A DNA stretch of 64,000 nt from Bidens hawaiensis (taxonomy: Eukaryota; Streptophyta; Magnoliopsida; Asterales; Asteraceae), in contig JAIQDT010001111.1 of the NCBI GenBank assembly GCA_021521415.1, positions 558,001 to 622,000 on the forward strand, given 5' to 3'. The first letter of the stretch is position 1; each line of letters opens with the position of its first letter. Under the pieces are notes generated by a model. It did no database searches. It was not told the DNA's origin and saw only the letters and a list, made by a program, of their open reading frames with translations. Of this stretch, positions 43,230-55,434 are shown one piece after another. A program made the translations under genes and the position numbers.

Positions 43230-44052
43230 TGTCACACCCCAAAAACCTTAACTTAAACCGCGGAAGACTTTTAACCAAATCATTCGGGTTGTGACAGTTG
43301 CCGTTAGCCAATCATAATAAACTATAATATAATAATAATCAAAGTTTGACGTTTCAAAGAAACTTTATTATTATTAAAATAAAGTCTACACGTGTATAAA
43401 AACACGGTTATTACATGTCCCAGATTATTTCCCATATTCAAACACCGCCCGCCTCTTTTCCTTGATCGTCACGAAGCCATCACTTGCCTGAAAAGCATAT
43501 TAAAAATCGTTTGTCAACACATTGTGTTGGTGAGTTTCTCTGTATATTCAAAATAGTTATACACATATATAATATAACCTTTATACTGAAAGAATCAATT
43601 TATCATGAAAACATAGCAAATGAACAAACGAACAAACGAACTTTCAATCAATTTATAATGAAAATATTGCAAATGAACCTTCAATCAATTTATTATGAAA
43701 ATATAGCAATGGAACATTTATTTACATAAATCTCACGGTATAGTGGTTTAGCGACCATTATACGTCAATTATTTATCATAAGCAACGGAAGTATTTCAAA
43801 ATCCATAATATATATATATATATATAACAAAAACAACATCCATTTAATGATCTCTCGTCATTATATACCAATATCAATTCGTGTGTAATTGTCACTACAC
43901 CCCGAATGATAACAAAAACATCACGTGTATAATGGTCTACCGCCATTATAACACAAACCGGTGTGTAATGATCTACCGTCATCACATCAGAAAAACAATA
44001 GGCATTTTACTTCTTTAACAAATCGTGTTGTTGTAGATGAGCAAAGTATACA
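43230..44052. mobile_element. LTR-like sequence (TGTCACACCCC start), left part
   Basis: TGTCACACCCCAAAAACC at 43230 interrupts the Copia-3 RT, as an inserted LTR would. It has GGTGAGTTTCTC (43530), a short tandem repeat of CAATCAATTTATAATG (43590-43715) and five short hairpins such as ATAATGGTCTACCGCCATTAT (43735-43986). The solo LTR at 44053 breaks it; it may resume at 46379. No matching end was found, so boundaries and strand are uncertain. Confidence 0.4.
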
Positions 44053-46373
44053 TGTAACATCCTGTATTCTCGTTTCGGTTAATAAATAAAATATGGGTTA
44101 TTATGAGTTGAGCTTGTGTTGGGTAAATATATGTGAGTTATGGACTTGGGTTAAGAAGGAAAGAGATAAAAACCATGGGCTTAAGCCCATGACCCATCAT
44201 ATATAAACAATAATTAACCCCTAATCCATTCATTTACACATATTCCATACACCATCAAAAACACAAACTTAGCCCTCTCTCATCCTACTTTCTCTCTCTA
44301 GCCGAAATCACCAAGAAACCCAAGCATCAACCTGAGGTAATGATAGTATGATATTTATAGATCCAAACCCACTAGATCTAGTCGTGAAATGATGAACCGA
44401 CACCCTCAAGCGTTAAAATCACGAGATCCGGAAGGGATTGGGTATAAACCGGTCGAAAGACGAGCTTAGGGGTCGCCCTAGCTTGGATCTGGATCGAACG
44501 GGATGAAAAACGGTGAAAAACGGTGGAAAAACGAAGAGATCTCGCTTTTCCGGTGAGATTTTCGGTTTTCCAGAGACGACGGCGCCGGAAAGGCGGCGCC
44601 GGCGATGAGGGGAATGTAGGTGAATACAATGAATGGATATCTGACATTTTGTCAGATGCCCTAAACCCTATGCATGTGTAACGAACTAGGCACGCCCATT
44701 CGTTAAGGAAGAAAAACGAATTAGCTTAATTCGTTAAGCAATTCGTCAGAAAGTTCGTTATGGGGAAACGACGAATGAACCCTCATTCGTTAGAAGGTCC
44801 ATTCATTATAAAAGGGGTCATTCGTTATAAGGGTTCAATTCTCTATGAAGTTTAGTTTGTTAACCACGCCAAGCGAATAAGGTCCAATTCTTTATAAAGA
44901 CCAGTTCGTTATAAAGGTCCATTCGTTATGAGATAACGAATCAGTCAATTCGTTATGAACCCCCATTAGTTAAAAGAGCTGAATAACGAATCAGAATAAC
45001 GAATCCGGGTAACGAATCAGATTATGGGCAGATAACGAATTAGGTTGTGTTCAGATAACGAATTAGGCCTAATTCGTTATGACAAATGAGTTAGAGAATA
45101 ATATAATAATTTAAAAATCCTAATGGAAAATGTGTTAAGACAGTTAATGAAAAAAAACTTTTTTCAAGCTTACCTGGCAGCTTAACCCCAGTCAGGGGCT
45201 CTGCCCCTTGGACCCCGCTAGGGGCTGCCGCCCCTAGAACCTCGCTGCCAGGGGCGCTGCACCCAGACCCCCGTTCGTTGAGGGTAATAATTACACTAGA
45301 AAAACGATATGGGTAGTGATAGTAAATTGATACGTGTAATTGTTATACAGTTAGTCGTGCACTGCTAAAGAAAGGAATAACCATAAACGGTGAGCGTAAC
45401 CGAGTTCAGGTGAGTTTCTAGCCCCATTCCTTGTTATGTTTTCGGGGCTGTGTGCATACTCGATGTGATTAGTTAATACACTTACCTTAAGTGGAAAGTG
45501 TATGCCTTATATGATTATGTATGAATGAATGCTTGATGGTGCGTGAATGATCTTCGGATATTGCATGTACCATCGGGTGATAGTTTGAAGATATGAAGAA
45601 TATGTATATAAAGTATGAATGATTGCTTGTCGGTACGTGAATAATCTTCGGATATTGCACGTACTGACAAGTTATAATGTTATGTAAAATGTACGAATGA
45701 TATGTACGTATGTTACGAATGAATGTAAGAGACAGCCAGGTACAAAAGAAAGGGACTGATCCCTAATAATACTCAAGGCAGAAAAGGGACCGAGCCCTTT
45801 ATAAATCTCGAGGCAGAAAGGGACTGAGCCCTAATAATACTCAAGGCGGAAAAGGGACCGAGCCCTTTTATAAATCTCAAGGCAGAAAGGGACTAAGCCC
45901 TAATAATACTCAAGGCAGAAAAGGGACCGGACCCTAATAATAACCGAGGCAGAATAGAATAATATAAAGTAGAGTTTAGAATAAAGTATGAAGGTAAGTA
46001 TGTATATTATGAACGAATTATGAAAGTATGAAGTACGTATGGAAGTACGTAGTTATGAATGTAATGTATCTTGTATGATTAACTAGAACTCACTCAACGT
46101 AGCTGACTATTAGTATCCATGTAGGTTAATCGACTAAGACAGTTGGTTTGAGGAAGACACATGGTAGGATCCGAAGAGGCTGGCATCTGAAGATTTTTCA
46201 TGATGTTTGAAATACAATGTTTTATTTTAAGTTTTAAAAGACAAGTTGGGTATTTGTAATGAATGGTTGACTTTTATATTATTCCGTGAAATTTTTAATT
46301 AACTCTGATATTAGAACTGTGTTTATGACTAAATCCAACGTCCAAAGTGAGGCACCAAGATCGGGGCCATACA
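44053..46373 (+). mobile_element. Complete solo LTR of the Gypsy family (2,321 bp)
   Basis: It starts TGTAACATCCTGTATTCTC and ends ATCGGGGCCATACA, with ATACA on both sides (44048-44052, 46374-46378), a perfect target duplication. Order: CATGGGCTTAAGCCCATG palindrome (44174-44191), TATA box TATATAAA (44200-44207), TTCGTTA/TAACGAA array (44690-45080), GC-rich block (45185-45270), AGGTGAGTTTCTAG, two hairpins (45534-45576, 45626-45671), a GGGACCGAGCCC minisatellite of about six units (45755-45955) and CAACGTAGCTG (46095-46105). It is the cleanest copy for defining the family. Confidence 0.93.
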
Positions 46374-46378
46374 ATACA

Positions 46379-49300
46379 ACATTACGTATGACTATCATAG
46401 TTGATAACCAGATACATACCAGACTCAAAATACGCCCACTTTTAACCCAAAGCGATGGATGTAGGGGGGCGTCACCCCGAATCCCTGATAGATCTACCCA
46501 TATTTATGTGCCCCTTTCTAGGGTTAACCGTTATTTAGCCAACTAGACTCATCCTGAGTTTGACACGGTTTGTAAAATAAAATGCCTTTAAAAATATCAA
46601 TAAAATCAATATGTAATAAATAATATGTTTTTCCCCCAAAACAATTATAAAAACAATTAAACAATTCCATTTAAAAACAAGGGGTTCTTAGAGAAACTCA
46701 CTGCTCGAAGCCTTTTTCTCCAAAATACGTGTGTCCTATATTAATACACGTTTTGTTAATCAAAACCTTGTTTGAGTCTTAGTTTATAAAAATCCTTTAT
46801 TTATTATTCCTATGCTAATTTTCACGCAAGCACACAAGCAAATAGAGTCCTAATAGTTTAATACACGTATGGTTCGATTTTTGATGGAGAGTTTAAGAAA
46901 ATATTAATTAATTAATTTATGTTTTTATAAATCTTGTCGGATTCGCCAGTTTTGCCAGTTTTGTCGGTTTCGGGTTTAAAAACAAACTGATCGGCATTTC
47001 GTGTAAAATATGGCTTTTATGACTTGGGAAACACTTGTGACATATATATTAGTTAAGTTTTAGAATTTATTTGATAAAAACATGTCATTTTATATTTTCG
47101 TTAATATTTTCTTAAAATAGCAACTTTTGACGTTTTCGTGTCGGTTTTCCGACACGAACCGTCTAGGACCAAGTCTAGTCATTTTTTCCTCTTCTCATAT
47201 ATCATCCTATATTATATGTGAGTATTATACAAATATTAGGGGCTGTTCTAAAATAGTCCCTAATCGTTGTGTCGGTTCACGTTTAAAAGTCGGTTTTTCA
47301 ACCGTTAAAGTTACCGACGAGCAACTAGACTTAGCAATTTCGAACCAATTATCCTATGCATTAAATATACACACTATAGCCTATAATTTAACCTTAATTT
47401 TCTTATTTGATCATATAATATCAAATAGCACGTTTAAGCCGGATATTTAAGTTCCTAATTTGCAATGTATGTTTATGATCAATCAAGTTTATCATTTTTT
47501 TCATATGAACGCTTATCAAAATACAACTAAATTTTCCAGATTTCAACTAATATCAACAAATCATTCAAATCATCTAGCCCATGCATTTCATAATTTCCTA
47601 AGCGTTTATTTGACAATGTTTCTTATTATGGTAACTTTCAATTCTTGTTACCCTTTTTCAACACAATCTTTACAAGTATTATCAAGTAGTAATCTTGTTT
47701 ATCTCATTCAACTAGTTTGATCTAAATTTCATGATTCTTATTATTCTAATTAAGTTATAATTTATTATCATTCATACTTCCAAAGTTTCCATTCCTAGTA
47801 ATCGTTTAGCAAGCAATTCATGTACTTTCAAGTTCTTGATCAACGAATCACAACTCAAGTTTATATGAATTTATAGCATATAACCTATACATTATGCATC
47901 CATCTCAAGAAAATTATCACCAATGATCATCAAATTCCCAATTTTCATATTGAAGACACATTAAAGTTTCTATAATTAGAATTATCTAAGACTAGTTAGT
48001 TTGATTATTCTCCTAACATATTAATCCATGAATCTCTAACATGCCTCCTATCCATCAATCATCCATTTCAAATATTCAAATCCAAGTTTCATATCACAAA
48101 GGATCATTCATCATAATTTTTGCAATTTAACAATTAAAGTTTCCTTAATTAGTAACTTCAACAATTTCCAAGTTTCATCTTTCAATTTCATAAATTTATC
48201 AATTATCTCCAAGAAAAAAAATCAAAAATCCCAAAAATCCCCAAATTGATCAATATGAACAAGTTCTTGCAATCTTCAACCAACATTATCAATTCTATGA
48301 TTCAAGTTCATCCAAGAAATAAAAATCTCACCCTAACATCTAACAATCATTCATGCAAATCATTAAACTCATATTAATCTCAAACCCAAACATCTTTTTA
48401 TTCAAGGTTCCACCCAAACATCAAATAATCTAACAAAGCTCTTAATAAAATTAATCATTTCAAGACATGAACTTAGAGATGAATGTATGCATATACATGT
48501 AGATTTAATGCTTACACTTACACACACACACACTTACGGCACACACATGCATACACACACAAATACACGGTACACACACACACACACATTTCCAAACCCA
48601 TATTTATCAATCCTTCAATCCCAATTCCAACCCAAGATCACCTATTATCATAAAACTCAAATCATACTTACTTATATTTTGATTAGAAATTAAGATGAAT
48701 GTGGGTTGGATTCTACTTGTTTTTCCTTCTCTTTAATCTTTCTTGATCTTTTCCTAGTTCAACCTTCTTGGATTTTTTATTGTAACAAGTGTGTGTGTGT
48801 GTGTGTGTGTATGTAATGTTTTGAATTGTGATGGTGGTGGTGTGTGTGGGGGGGGCATATATATATATATATATAAATATGTATATATATAGGGAGATGA
48901 GGACATGGTTTTACAAGTAAAACCATGGGTTGGAGACATGGTTTAAGTAAAACAATGGGTGGGGAGGTGAAGATATTTTATGAGAAAGTGTGGGTATTTA
49001 AACAATGTCTTAAGTTCCCAGTTTAACGTCTAACGAATTTTAGCTAATCAAACGAATCTCGTTTCTAATATTTTTTGTCAGGCTTGAACCGATATTGAAT
49101 TCTAGATAATACAAGCCTAAGAAACTAATTTTTGGAAATAGTTGATGCTGGGTCCTTACCGGGTCGTCCACCGGCACTCGGTTACTTATTTTGCAATTTT
49201 TGCGATTCGAGCCTTCTAAAATTAAGTTTATACATTGTCTCGACTACTTTAATATGTATTTTAATTTTTCGAGATCATTTAGCCCCCTTAAGGATTTATT

Positions 49301-49550
49301 TACTTTTTGACTCGTTACCCGAGGTTATTCAACGTCAGGCTCATTATGTGGCGATTTTTGCACTTTTTGTTGACTTTGAAACGTCTAGATCACTAATAAA
49401 TGTAAGTCCCGAATCTGTATCACTACAATATGATATCAACCAAATGAGTATTGGTGCGGAACACCAACACTCGGTGATTCAAGAACACGAATATGAACAA
49501 GTAATTAACACGGAATTGCTTCAAAACACACGTATATTATTAAATACATC
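46379..49550. other. LTR-derived or intergenic DNA, no gene
   Basis: It probably continues the sequence broken by the solo LTR. AGAGAAACTCACTGCTCGAAG (46696) resembles an inverted LTR splice region. CA/GT microsatellites lie at 48515-48590 and 48789-48811, next to a TA run (48858-48880). The open frames here show no known domain; 49132-49560 is not supported as a gene. Confidence 0.35.
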
Positions 49551-49814
49551 TGGTGCTTAAGCACTTCCAATACTCCAACACAATTCTTAGAATGAACAAC
49601 CCTGTAGTTCTCTCTCTCTACTCACCAACTCTCTTAATGTGAACTGCTACAAAACCCTATACAATAGTATCTATTTATAGGGAAACCAAAACAATAGCCC
49701 AATCAAAGCCCAAAGCCCACCGAGAACACAAGTGTGTTCTTGGTTTACATAGATAACCCGTAGCCCAGCCCAACAAGCATAGAACGAAGCTACAAACCAC
49801 CAAATATGGACCCA
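49551..49814 (-). repeat. Copia LTR remnant (probable)
   Basis: On the minus strand a PPT-like CCAAGGGGGAGATT (49817-49830) is followed by TGGGTCCATATTTGG at 49814. A TATA box CTATAAATAG lies near 49675. The far end near 49551 is a guess. This is the 3' LTR of an otherwise decayed Copia. Confidence 0.45.
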
Positions 49815-51024
49815 AAAATCTCCCCCTTGGTTTGTAGCTTCGTTCTTGTTTATTTCACTTCAGACTAGCCTAACCGAAATCCATAAGGATTTCGGTATTA
49901 CACCAATGCAATTTTTCAACTCGTCATCGTTTACATCACTTTAGTCTTAATCATGTCGTGGCCTTTTGATATGCGTCAGTCTAACCATATTATGACCCAA
50001 AAATCTTGCACTTAGACTGATGCTTTCAAGATCTTCAGAATCTTTACTAGAACATAATCAGCAACTTCAATGATCAGCAACTTCAGCATCTGCATCCAAT
50101 ACTCTACCATCTCCCCTTGAACATGATCAGCAACTTCAGCATCTGTATCCAATATTCTACCATCTCCCCCTTTTTGATAGCATCATCCAATTTGAATCTC
50201 AGATACTTCATATGCTTTCGTTGCAAGAAATCAGTCTTGAAAGAACAATCAACTTTGATAGAAAGATCAACCATAATATTTTGAAAACAATTTAAATAAA
50301 ACAAAATAAGACAGACATATTTTTGTAATTTTTAAAATTTTCTAATTTTTATGATTTTCTTGAAAAGACTTGAAATGAGATCATATCAGCTAAACCAACT
50401 ACAACACAATAACTGAAATCATATTCCATTAGCTGAAGACAAAATTTTGAAACGATTTCTTAACACACTTGTTTCGACAAGAGTAATCAAGAAGTAAAAA
50501 TAAAATAAAACCAAAAACAACAAATAAAACAAATTTAATCACCCGGTCTTCTTGTAATTTAGCAAAAGTTTGATTCATTTAGCAAAAGTTTGGAATCAAA
50601 TTTCAGTTTTGATAAAAACGCCGCCTTTTATGAAAAGATCCGAACATGGAATCATATTGTTTAAGGTGCTTTCACAAAGATTCATGTTCAGCGTTATTAT
50701 GACATAAAGAAACAGGTTGATAGCAGGTATAACGAACTTAGCATGATTTTCATTGCATCAGTGATATGGATTAGGTTCAATTCGACATAAATCTTAGATG
50801 GACATCACTCATGGACCTGTGATGCCTCCTATCTCTTCTCAAAGCGTATTTGGCTTTCCCCAGATCACCCCAATTTGACTCCGACCCCCTAGTACTTGAT
50901 CAAAAGTTTTTTATATAAAAGCAAATTTAAGCTTTAAGGTTGAACGTTGGACTTAGTGCCAGTAAACTGACAAGCCTTTCATTCGAGACATGACAAGACT
51001 TACTTGTATGCCCCCATCTCTGTA
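49815..51024 (-). other. Decayed Copia 3' region
   Basis: It holds the PPT, a perfect inverted repeat ACCGAAATCC-ATAA-GGATTTCGGT (49869-49892), and several AGGGGGAGATGG-like purine tracts (50105-50170). From about 50600 to 50900 it matches the post-pol spacer of Copia-1/2 (TCCGAACATGGAATCATA, TTATGACATAAAGAAACAGG, GTGATGCCTCCTATCT). No protein is readable. Confidence 0.5.
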
Positions 51025-51029
51025 GTTCT

Positions 51030-51975
51030 AGTTTGACCCTTTCAAAAGGCTGTGCCAAGGGGCAAGAAGAATGGAAAAACCTTTCCTAAGAAGGAATTCC
51101 AACATGAGGCAACTGTATCTGTTGAAATTAGAAGAAGGATGAAGGCGTGTTTCGTCTGCGGGAACGGCGGGCATTTGGCAAAGGAGTGTCACTACCGTGC
51201 TGTTAATAGACAAGCTCCTCAGGTGAAAGGTAACAAGTTTCAATCTAATCTAGTGGTTAAACAAAATTCTTATTTAGAAAACTACGAGTATCTGTACGAT
51301 GGGTCAGAGATACTCAAGGATTCAAAGCTAATATGACAGGTTTGCACTCAAATGATTTAGAAACGGTTAAAAGAAAAATAAATTTTCATAAATCAAAGAG
51401 TGTTGAGAGTTCTAAGAGTTCAAATTCGGATTGCTACACTCCAAAGTCTGTTCTTTCAAATTTCACTAAACCAAGACAGATTTGGAAACTTAAAACTCAT
51501 CAAACAGAATCTGTGTTAACAAATGATTCTGTTAAAGATGGGAAAGATATGAGTTGGCAAGAGGTCACATATGTTGATGCTCAAGGGAACCCCAAGACAT
51601 TTATGACTTGGGTTCCTATGTTCAACTGATCCCGTTATGCGTGTAGGAACAACCTTAAATTCTTTGTTTATTAAATGGGTTGTTCCAGGCACATGACAGG
51701 GCAAATATCCATTGTTTTTAAATCTTTAAACCATGAAATGGATTATTTGTTGCCTGGACGGGAATTTTATGGTGATATTAAAAGGTGTAGGAACAAATCA
51801 GGGAATACATCGCATATTAAAAGGTTTGTTCCAGACATTCAACTCGCAGGATGCAGAATCTCAAAACAAGCTTATTCCTAGGGGGAGATTCTCACAAATG
51901 AAAAATGATGTCTTGAAGATAAAAGGTAACCGTATCACTTTGGTACGAAAAATTGATCAATCAAAAAGTTTTTAA
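51030..51975 (+). pseudogene. gag: Copia-4 gag and protease fragment
   Basis: Opposite in strand to its neighbours. A first block has a zinc knuckle CFVCGNGGHLAKEC (about 51150-51190). After a frameshift near 51333 a second block runs to TFMTWVPMFN and a TGA (51627-51629). Then CGTGTAG-GAACAAC and GCSRHMTG, the protease active-site region with its catalytic Asp lost, follow, and further decayed pol text to 51975. The WVP-stop-AG-GAACA order repeats that of Copia-1/2. It ends 13 bp before the Copia-2 LTR. Confidence 0.75.
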
Positions 51976-51988
51976 AATTTTTATTTAT

Positions 51989-52405
51989 TGTAGGTTCCCA
52001 GCCGGATCTACACAGGAGTATCTCGTAACACGAGGGTGCGGAATCCCCACGTAATACGATACGAGCGTAAGATAGATAATACGTTGAACCGATAAACAAA
52101 CACACGTCACAATACTAATAAACACGATTGTATTGCAACACTTCAACACGTGATATCAATAATCACCAATACACGTTCGAAAAAAAAAACTATTTCAAAA
52201 TAAGTCGAAGTGAGGTTTAAATAGACCTCGACAACTTCGCCTAACATACTAGGCGAAGTTGTCATAACTTCGCTTATCTCCAAGTTCGCCTACATCCCAG
52301 GCGAACTTGTGTAAAACAATATTCAAAACCAAAACAAACAATCTAACACGATTACAGACTCATACAAAACACAAGATACTGAACTACTGACATTATGCAC
52401 CAACA
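51989..52405 (-). repeat. Copia-2 3' LTR (417 bp)
   Basis: Minus-strand start TGTTGGTGCATAATGTCAGT at 52405, end GGCTGGGAACCTACA at 51989. It carries GCGAAGTT/AACTTCGC and GCGAACTT motifs at 52225-52312. The PPT (CCAAGGGGGAGTC, 52406-52418) abuts it. Confidence 0.93.
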
Positions 52406-52484
52406 GACTCCCCCTTGGCAGTAGCTTCATATCTCTATCTTCATTCTCGTGTCTAGTAATCCAAAAATCTCGTGTCACCTGTCT

Positions 52485-53531
52485 TCAAGCATGAACTCCC
52501 TGTCTTACACAGACAGAGACCATACTCTGGTATTTCTTGGCTTCATCTTTCCACGCAGGAATATAGAAGATCTTCTTATCGTTTAGTACCTGCAAATCAG
52601 CTTGAGACAAATTTACCAAGTGCATGGGATCATACACTCTTAGAATCTCCTGTTCGTCTTCATCTTCCATGACAGCTTCAGCTGTTTGACTATCAACGTA
52701 CCACCACTTGAGACTCTTTAAGACATCCTTGGGCATTATCTTCATCGGCACTTCTTTCAAACACCGAATCGGCTTATATTTCATCACCATCCAAGGTTTG
52801 CCATCAGCTCGCATTCCCCTTTCCTTATCTTCAACTAACTTCCCTTTCTGAGGCTTTAACAACTCAAAATTCTTCTCTTTCACACTTTCTTTCCACACAA
52901 TCTTCCCAATTATTCTTGCCATATTGTCATCACTCCTATTAATCAATCCCAATTTAGCCAAATCCTTCACCTCACACTCAGGCAAGGTATTGAGCGATCT
53001 CAACGTCCTCCTAAAATACTGAATCCCATCAAAGCGTTTAATCACAAATAACTTTAACTGCTCATCATACATCCAGCAAATAATACCTTTCTTCGACTCA
53101 GCATACCCTTTGATATTGTAACTCTTTTTGAACATTGTTGGAACCGCTGGCTTCTTTGTCTTAACAAACCATTGAGCATAGCCTTCTTTCCATCTCGGCT
53201 GTTCTTCCCACTCAGACTCATCTGACACATCCATATCTTGACTCACATTCACCTTGTCAACGTCTGGAATATCATGTTCTACACTATCATCCACAATCTC
53301 ACATTCTTCTATCTCTCTATCAATCACAATCTGTTCTCCTATCTTTTCAATCTCCTCAATAGTTAACACATCATCATCACCCAACATTTCCTCATCATCA
53401 ACAACCACGACATTTTCACCACCTGATTCACCTGCCGTTCCAGTTGTCTCCCCCCTGAGATGTGGAAGTCCCAAGAGTTTGTTCAGTTCTTGGCAACTAA
53501 CCACCTGCACCTTTCGATGCATTGGGATCAT
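52485..53531 (-). pseudogene. Copia-2 accessory ORF, C-terminal part
   Basis: This matches Copia-1 8743-10467 from GGSGGDEVVLVDDEE onwards: acidic stretch, WEEQPRWKEGYAQWFVKTKK, KKGIICWMYDEQLKLFVIKR, VYDPMHLVNLSQADLQ and the end VCVRQGVHA. This C-terminal block, about 350 residues, is intact and very close to Copia-1. The link to the N-part is broken near 53550 by a frameshift. The strong conservation of this block compared with the decay elsewhere is worth testing for selection. Confidence 0.82.
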
Positions 53532-53715
53532 CGTCTCTATCTTGTCTCTTCTTGGTTCTCAACTCATCACCCTTGCAGCTCGTCTCCCCCTGAGATGCTA
53601 AGAACTTTTTTAGAGCATCAAATAGTTTACCGTGTTCAACAAGGAGGGACGATTGGATCTGATTTTCTGCTACAAGTCACTGGATAGCTTGAGTCTGGAT
53701 TAGATTGATTCTTGA

Positions 53716-55434
53716 CTATTCAGCAACTACCCGTTCAAGAGCAGCTATCCTTTCAGAATCAGACAAGGTAGCATCAAAATCAAAACGTATGTGAGAAACA
53801 TCTTTAGCATAAGGTGGAGGTATTTCCAAACTAGCTGGAGTATCAGAAGTAGTCTGAAAAGTAACTGCGGGTGGTATTGAAATAGGCAACCCCGCAGTAT
53901 CAACCAACGTTGACTCAACAAATCTTGCAACAACCTCTGATGGAGTAATAGTAGGAGGTGGCAAGGAGACTATCTCCGGTGCTGTAAATTGAAACGTGGT
54001 CGGAGGAACACCAAAGGATGACGATGTGGTCACCACTGGAACACTTGAGGTTATCGGCACTGTCACAGGCATAGAAGCAGGAACCATAGTCATACCAGAT
54101 AACGAGGGTGGAGAGAAACGAACCACCCTTAAGCTTTCACCAACTCTTGAACTCTCACTAGTACTGACCTTCTTCGATCTTCGTACCAACTTATCTAACT
54201 CCTCCTCATAGTCAGATTCACTGTCATCCGAGTTTTTCTTTCTCTTGCCATGTATTCTTTCTTGTCTGACCAGAATCTGTTGTGCTTCAACAATATCGTC
54301 AGTGGAGGAATCAGAGTCGGTTCTCTCAGAATCCGCCACAGACGTAGAGACCATAGAGACATGCACACCAGATGCCTCAGCTACTAGAGCTCGAACCTCA
54401 GCAGCTGGATTAATTTGTTCCATGTCGAAGAACCCTTGTCCTCCAAAGGCGGCTTCAAGATCGACCTGTTCTTCCGGAGCTGCAACAAGATCAGCAGGCA
54501 GTGCTTGCTGTACCACAGGTGGTGGTTGAACCACAGGAGGTGGTTGAGAAACATTAGCCTGTTGCGGTGCCGGGTCACGAAATTCATCTCCTGGATGAGC
54601 AATATAAGCAGGGTTCACCAAATAACCAAACAATGCAGTGTGCCGCGGACGAAGCTCTGGTTTGCTACGAGCACTTGACGATCTACATTGCGCAAAGATT
54701 CTCTTACTTACACTCTCAACATAACGGATAGGACGTCGTTGAGGCATCGTAGGGGCTACATGATTCAGAATCATCTGTAAAAATCTCGGGTACATTAAAA
54801 ATCTTTCCCTGGCGACCGCGCGTCTCTGACGATCAATTTCATAAAGCACCATCTGACTTAAGCTGTATGGCTTGTTGTAAGTCAGGGCTGTCATTGCAGA
54901 TTGCATCGTTGCCCCCATACCGTCTGTACCAGCTTTACGACCAAACAAGCACACTATCATCACGTGCATCAGAAAACGCCACTGATCTAGTAAAAATACC
55001 TTTCTCCTTTGAGTGTCACCCAACGGACCCGAATAACCCATACGTAGAAACGCACCATCTCTGAATGGAGCCGGAAAATCTGTTAGATCATCTGTAGTTT
55101 CATCCCCGAACTGCAAAGCGAATCTGATTTGATCTGCCGAGAACTGTACCACCTGATTGTTCACAGTAGCGCGCATAACCTGAGGATCAACTCTACAGTC
55201 ATATTCTACCGTTCGCCAAAAATCTTTAATATTTGGTAGAGAAATGGGGAGAGTAGCAGTGATGGCGTGAAAAATACGTGAGCAAACAAGGAAGGATATG
55301 ATCTCGCGATAGTCATCGATATCACTAGCATCCGGATCCAAAGTGATATACATGTTGTGACCCGGAAAGAACTGTCGGTTGTTATCACCACCTTCGTCAC
55401 CACCAGCACCACCAGCCCCTACCAAAGCAGCCAT
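53716..55434 (-). pseudogene. Copia-2 accessory ORF, N-terminal and middle part
   Basis: An open frame of 572 codons from MAALVGAGGAGGDEG, with GTGCAG-AT just before the ATG. Domains as in Copia-1: the RMGYSGPLGDTQRRK...QWRFLMHVMIVC...PRFLQMILNHV domain, Gln/Pro-rich linker, basic GKRKKNSDDSESDYEEE and KLVRRSKK clusters, a Ser/Thr/Pro-rich stretch, and LSDSERIAALERVVAE, where TAG (CAA in Copia-1) stops it at the start of the coiled coil. Unlike Copia-1 there is no shift near the basic cluster, which shows that the two halves were one protein. Confidence 0.85.

Noticed and set aside
46286..46546. 86-codon open frame across the end of the solo LTR
   Set aside because: It spans the LTR boundary and target duplication at 46373-46378, so it cannot be an old gene.
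49132..49560. 142-codon open frame
   Set aside because: No domain seen, it runs into a Copia LTR remnant, and composition is like the flanking noncoding DNA.
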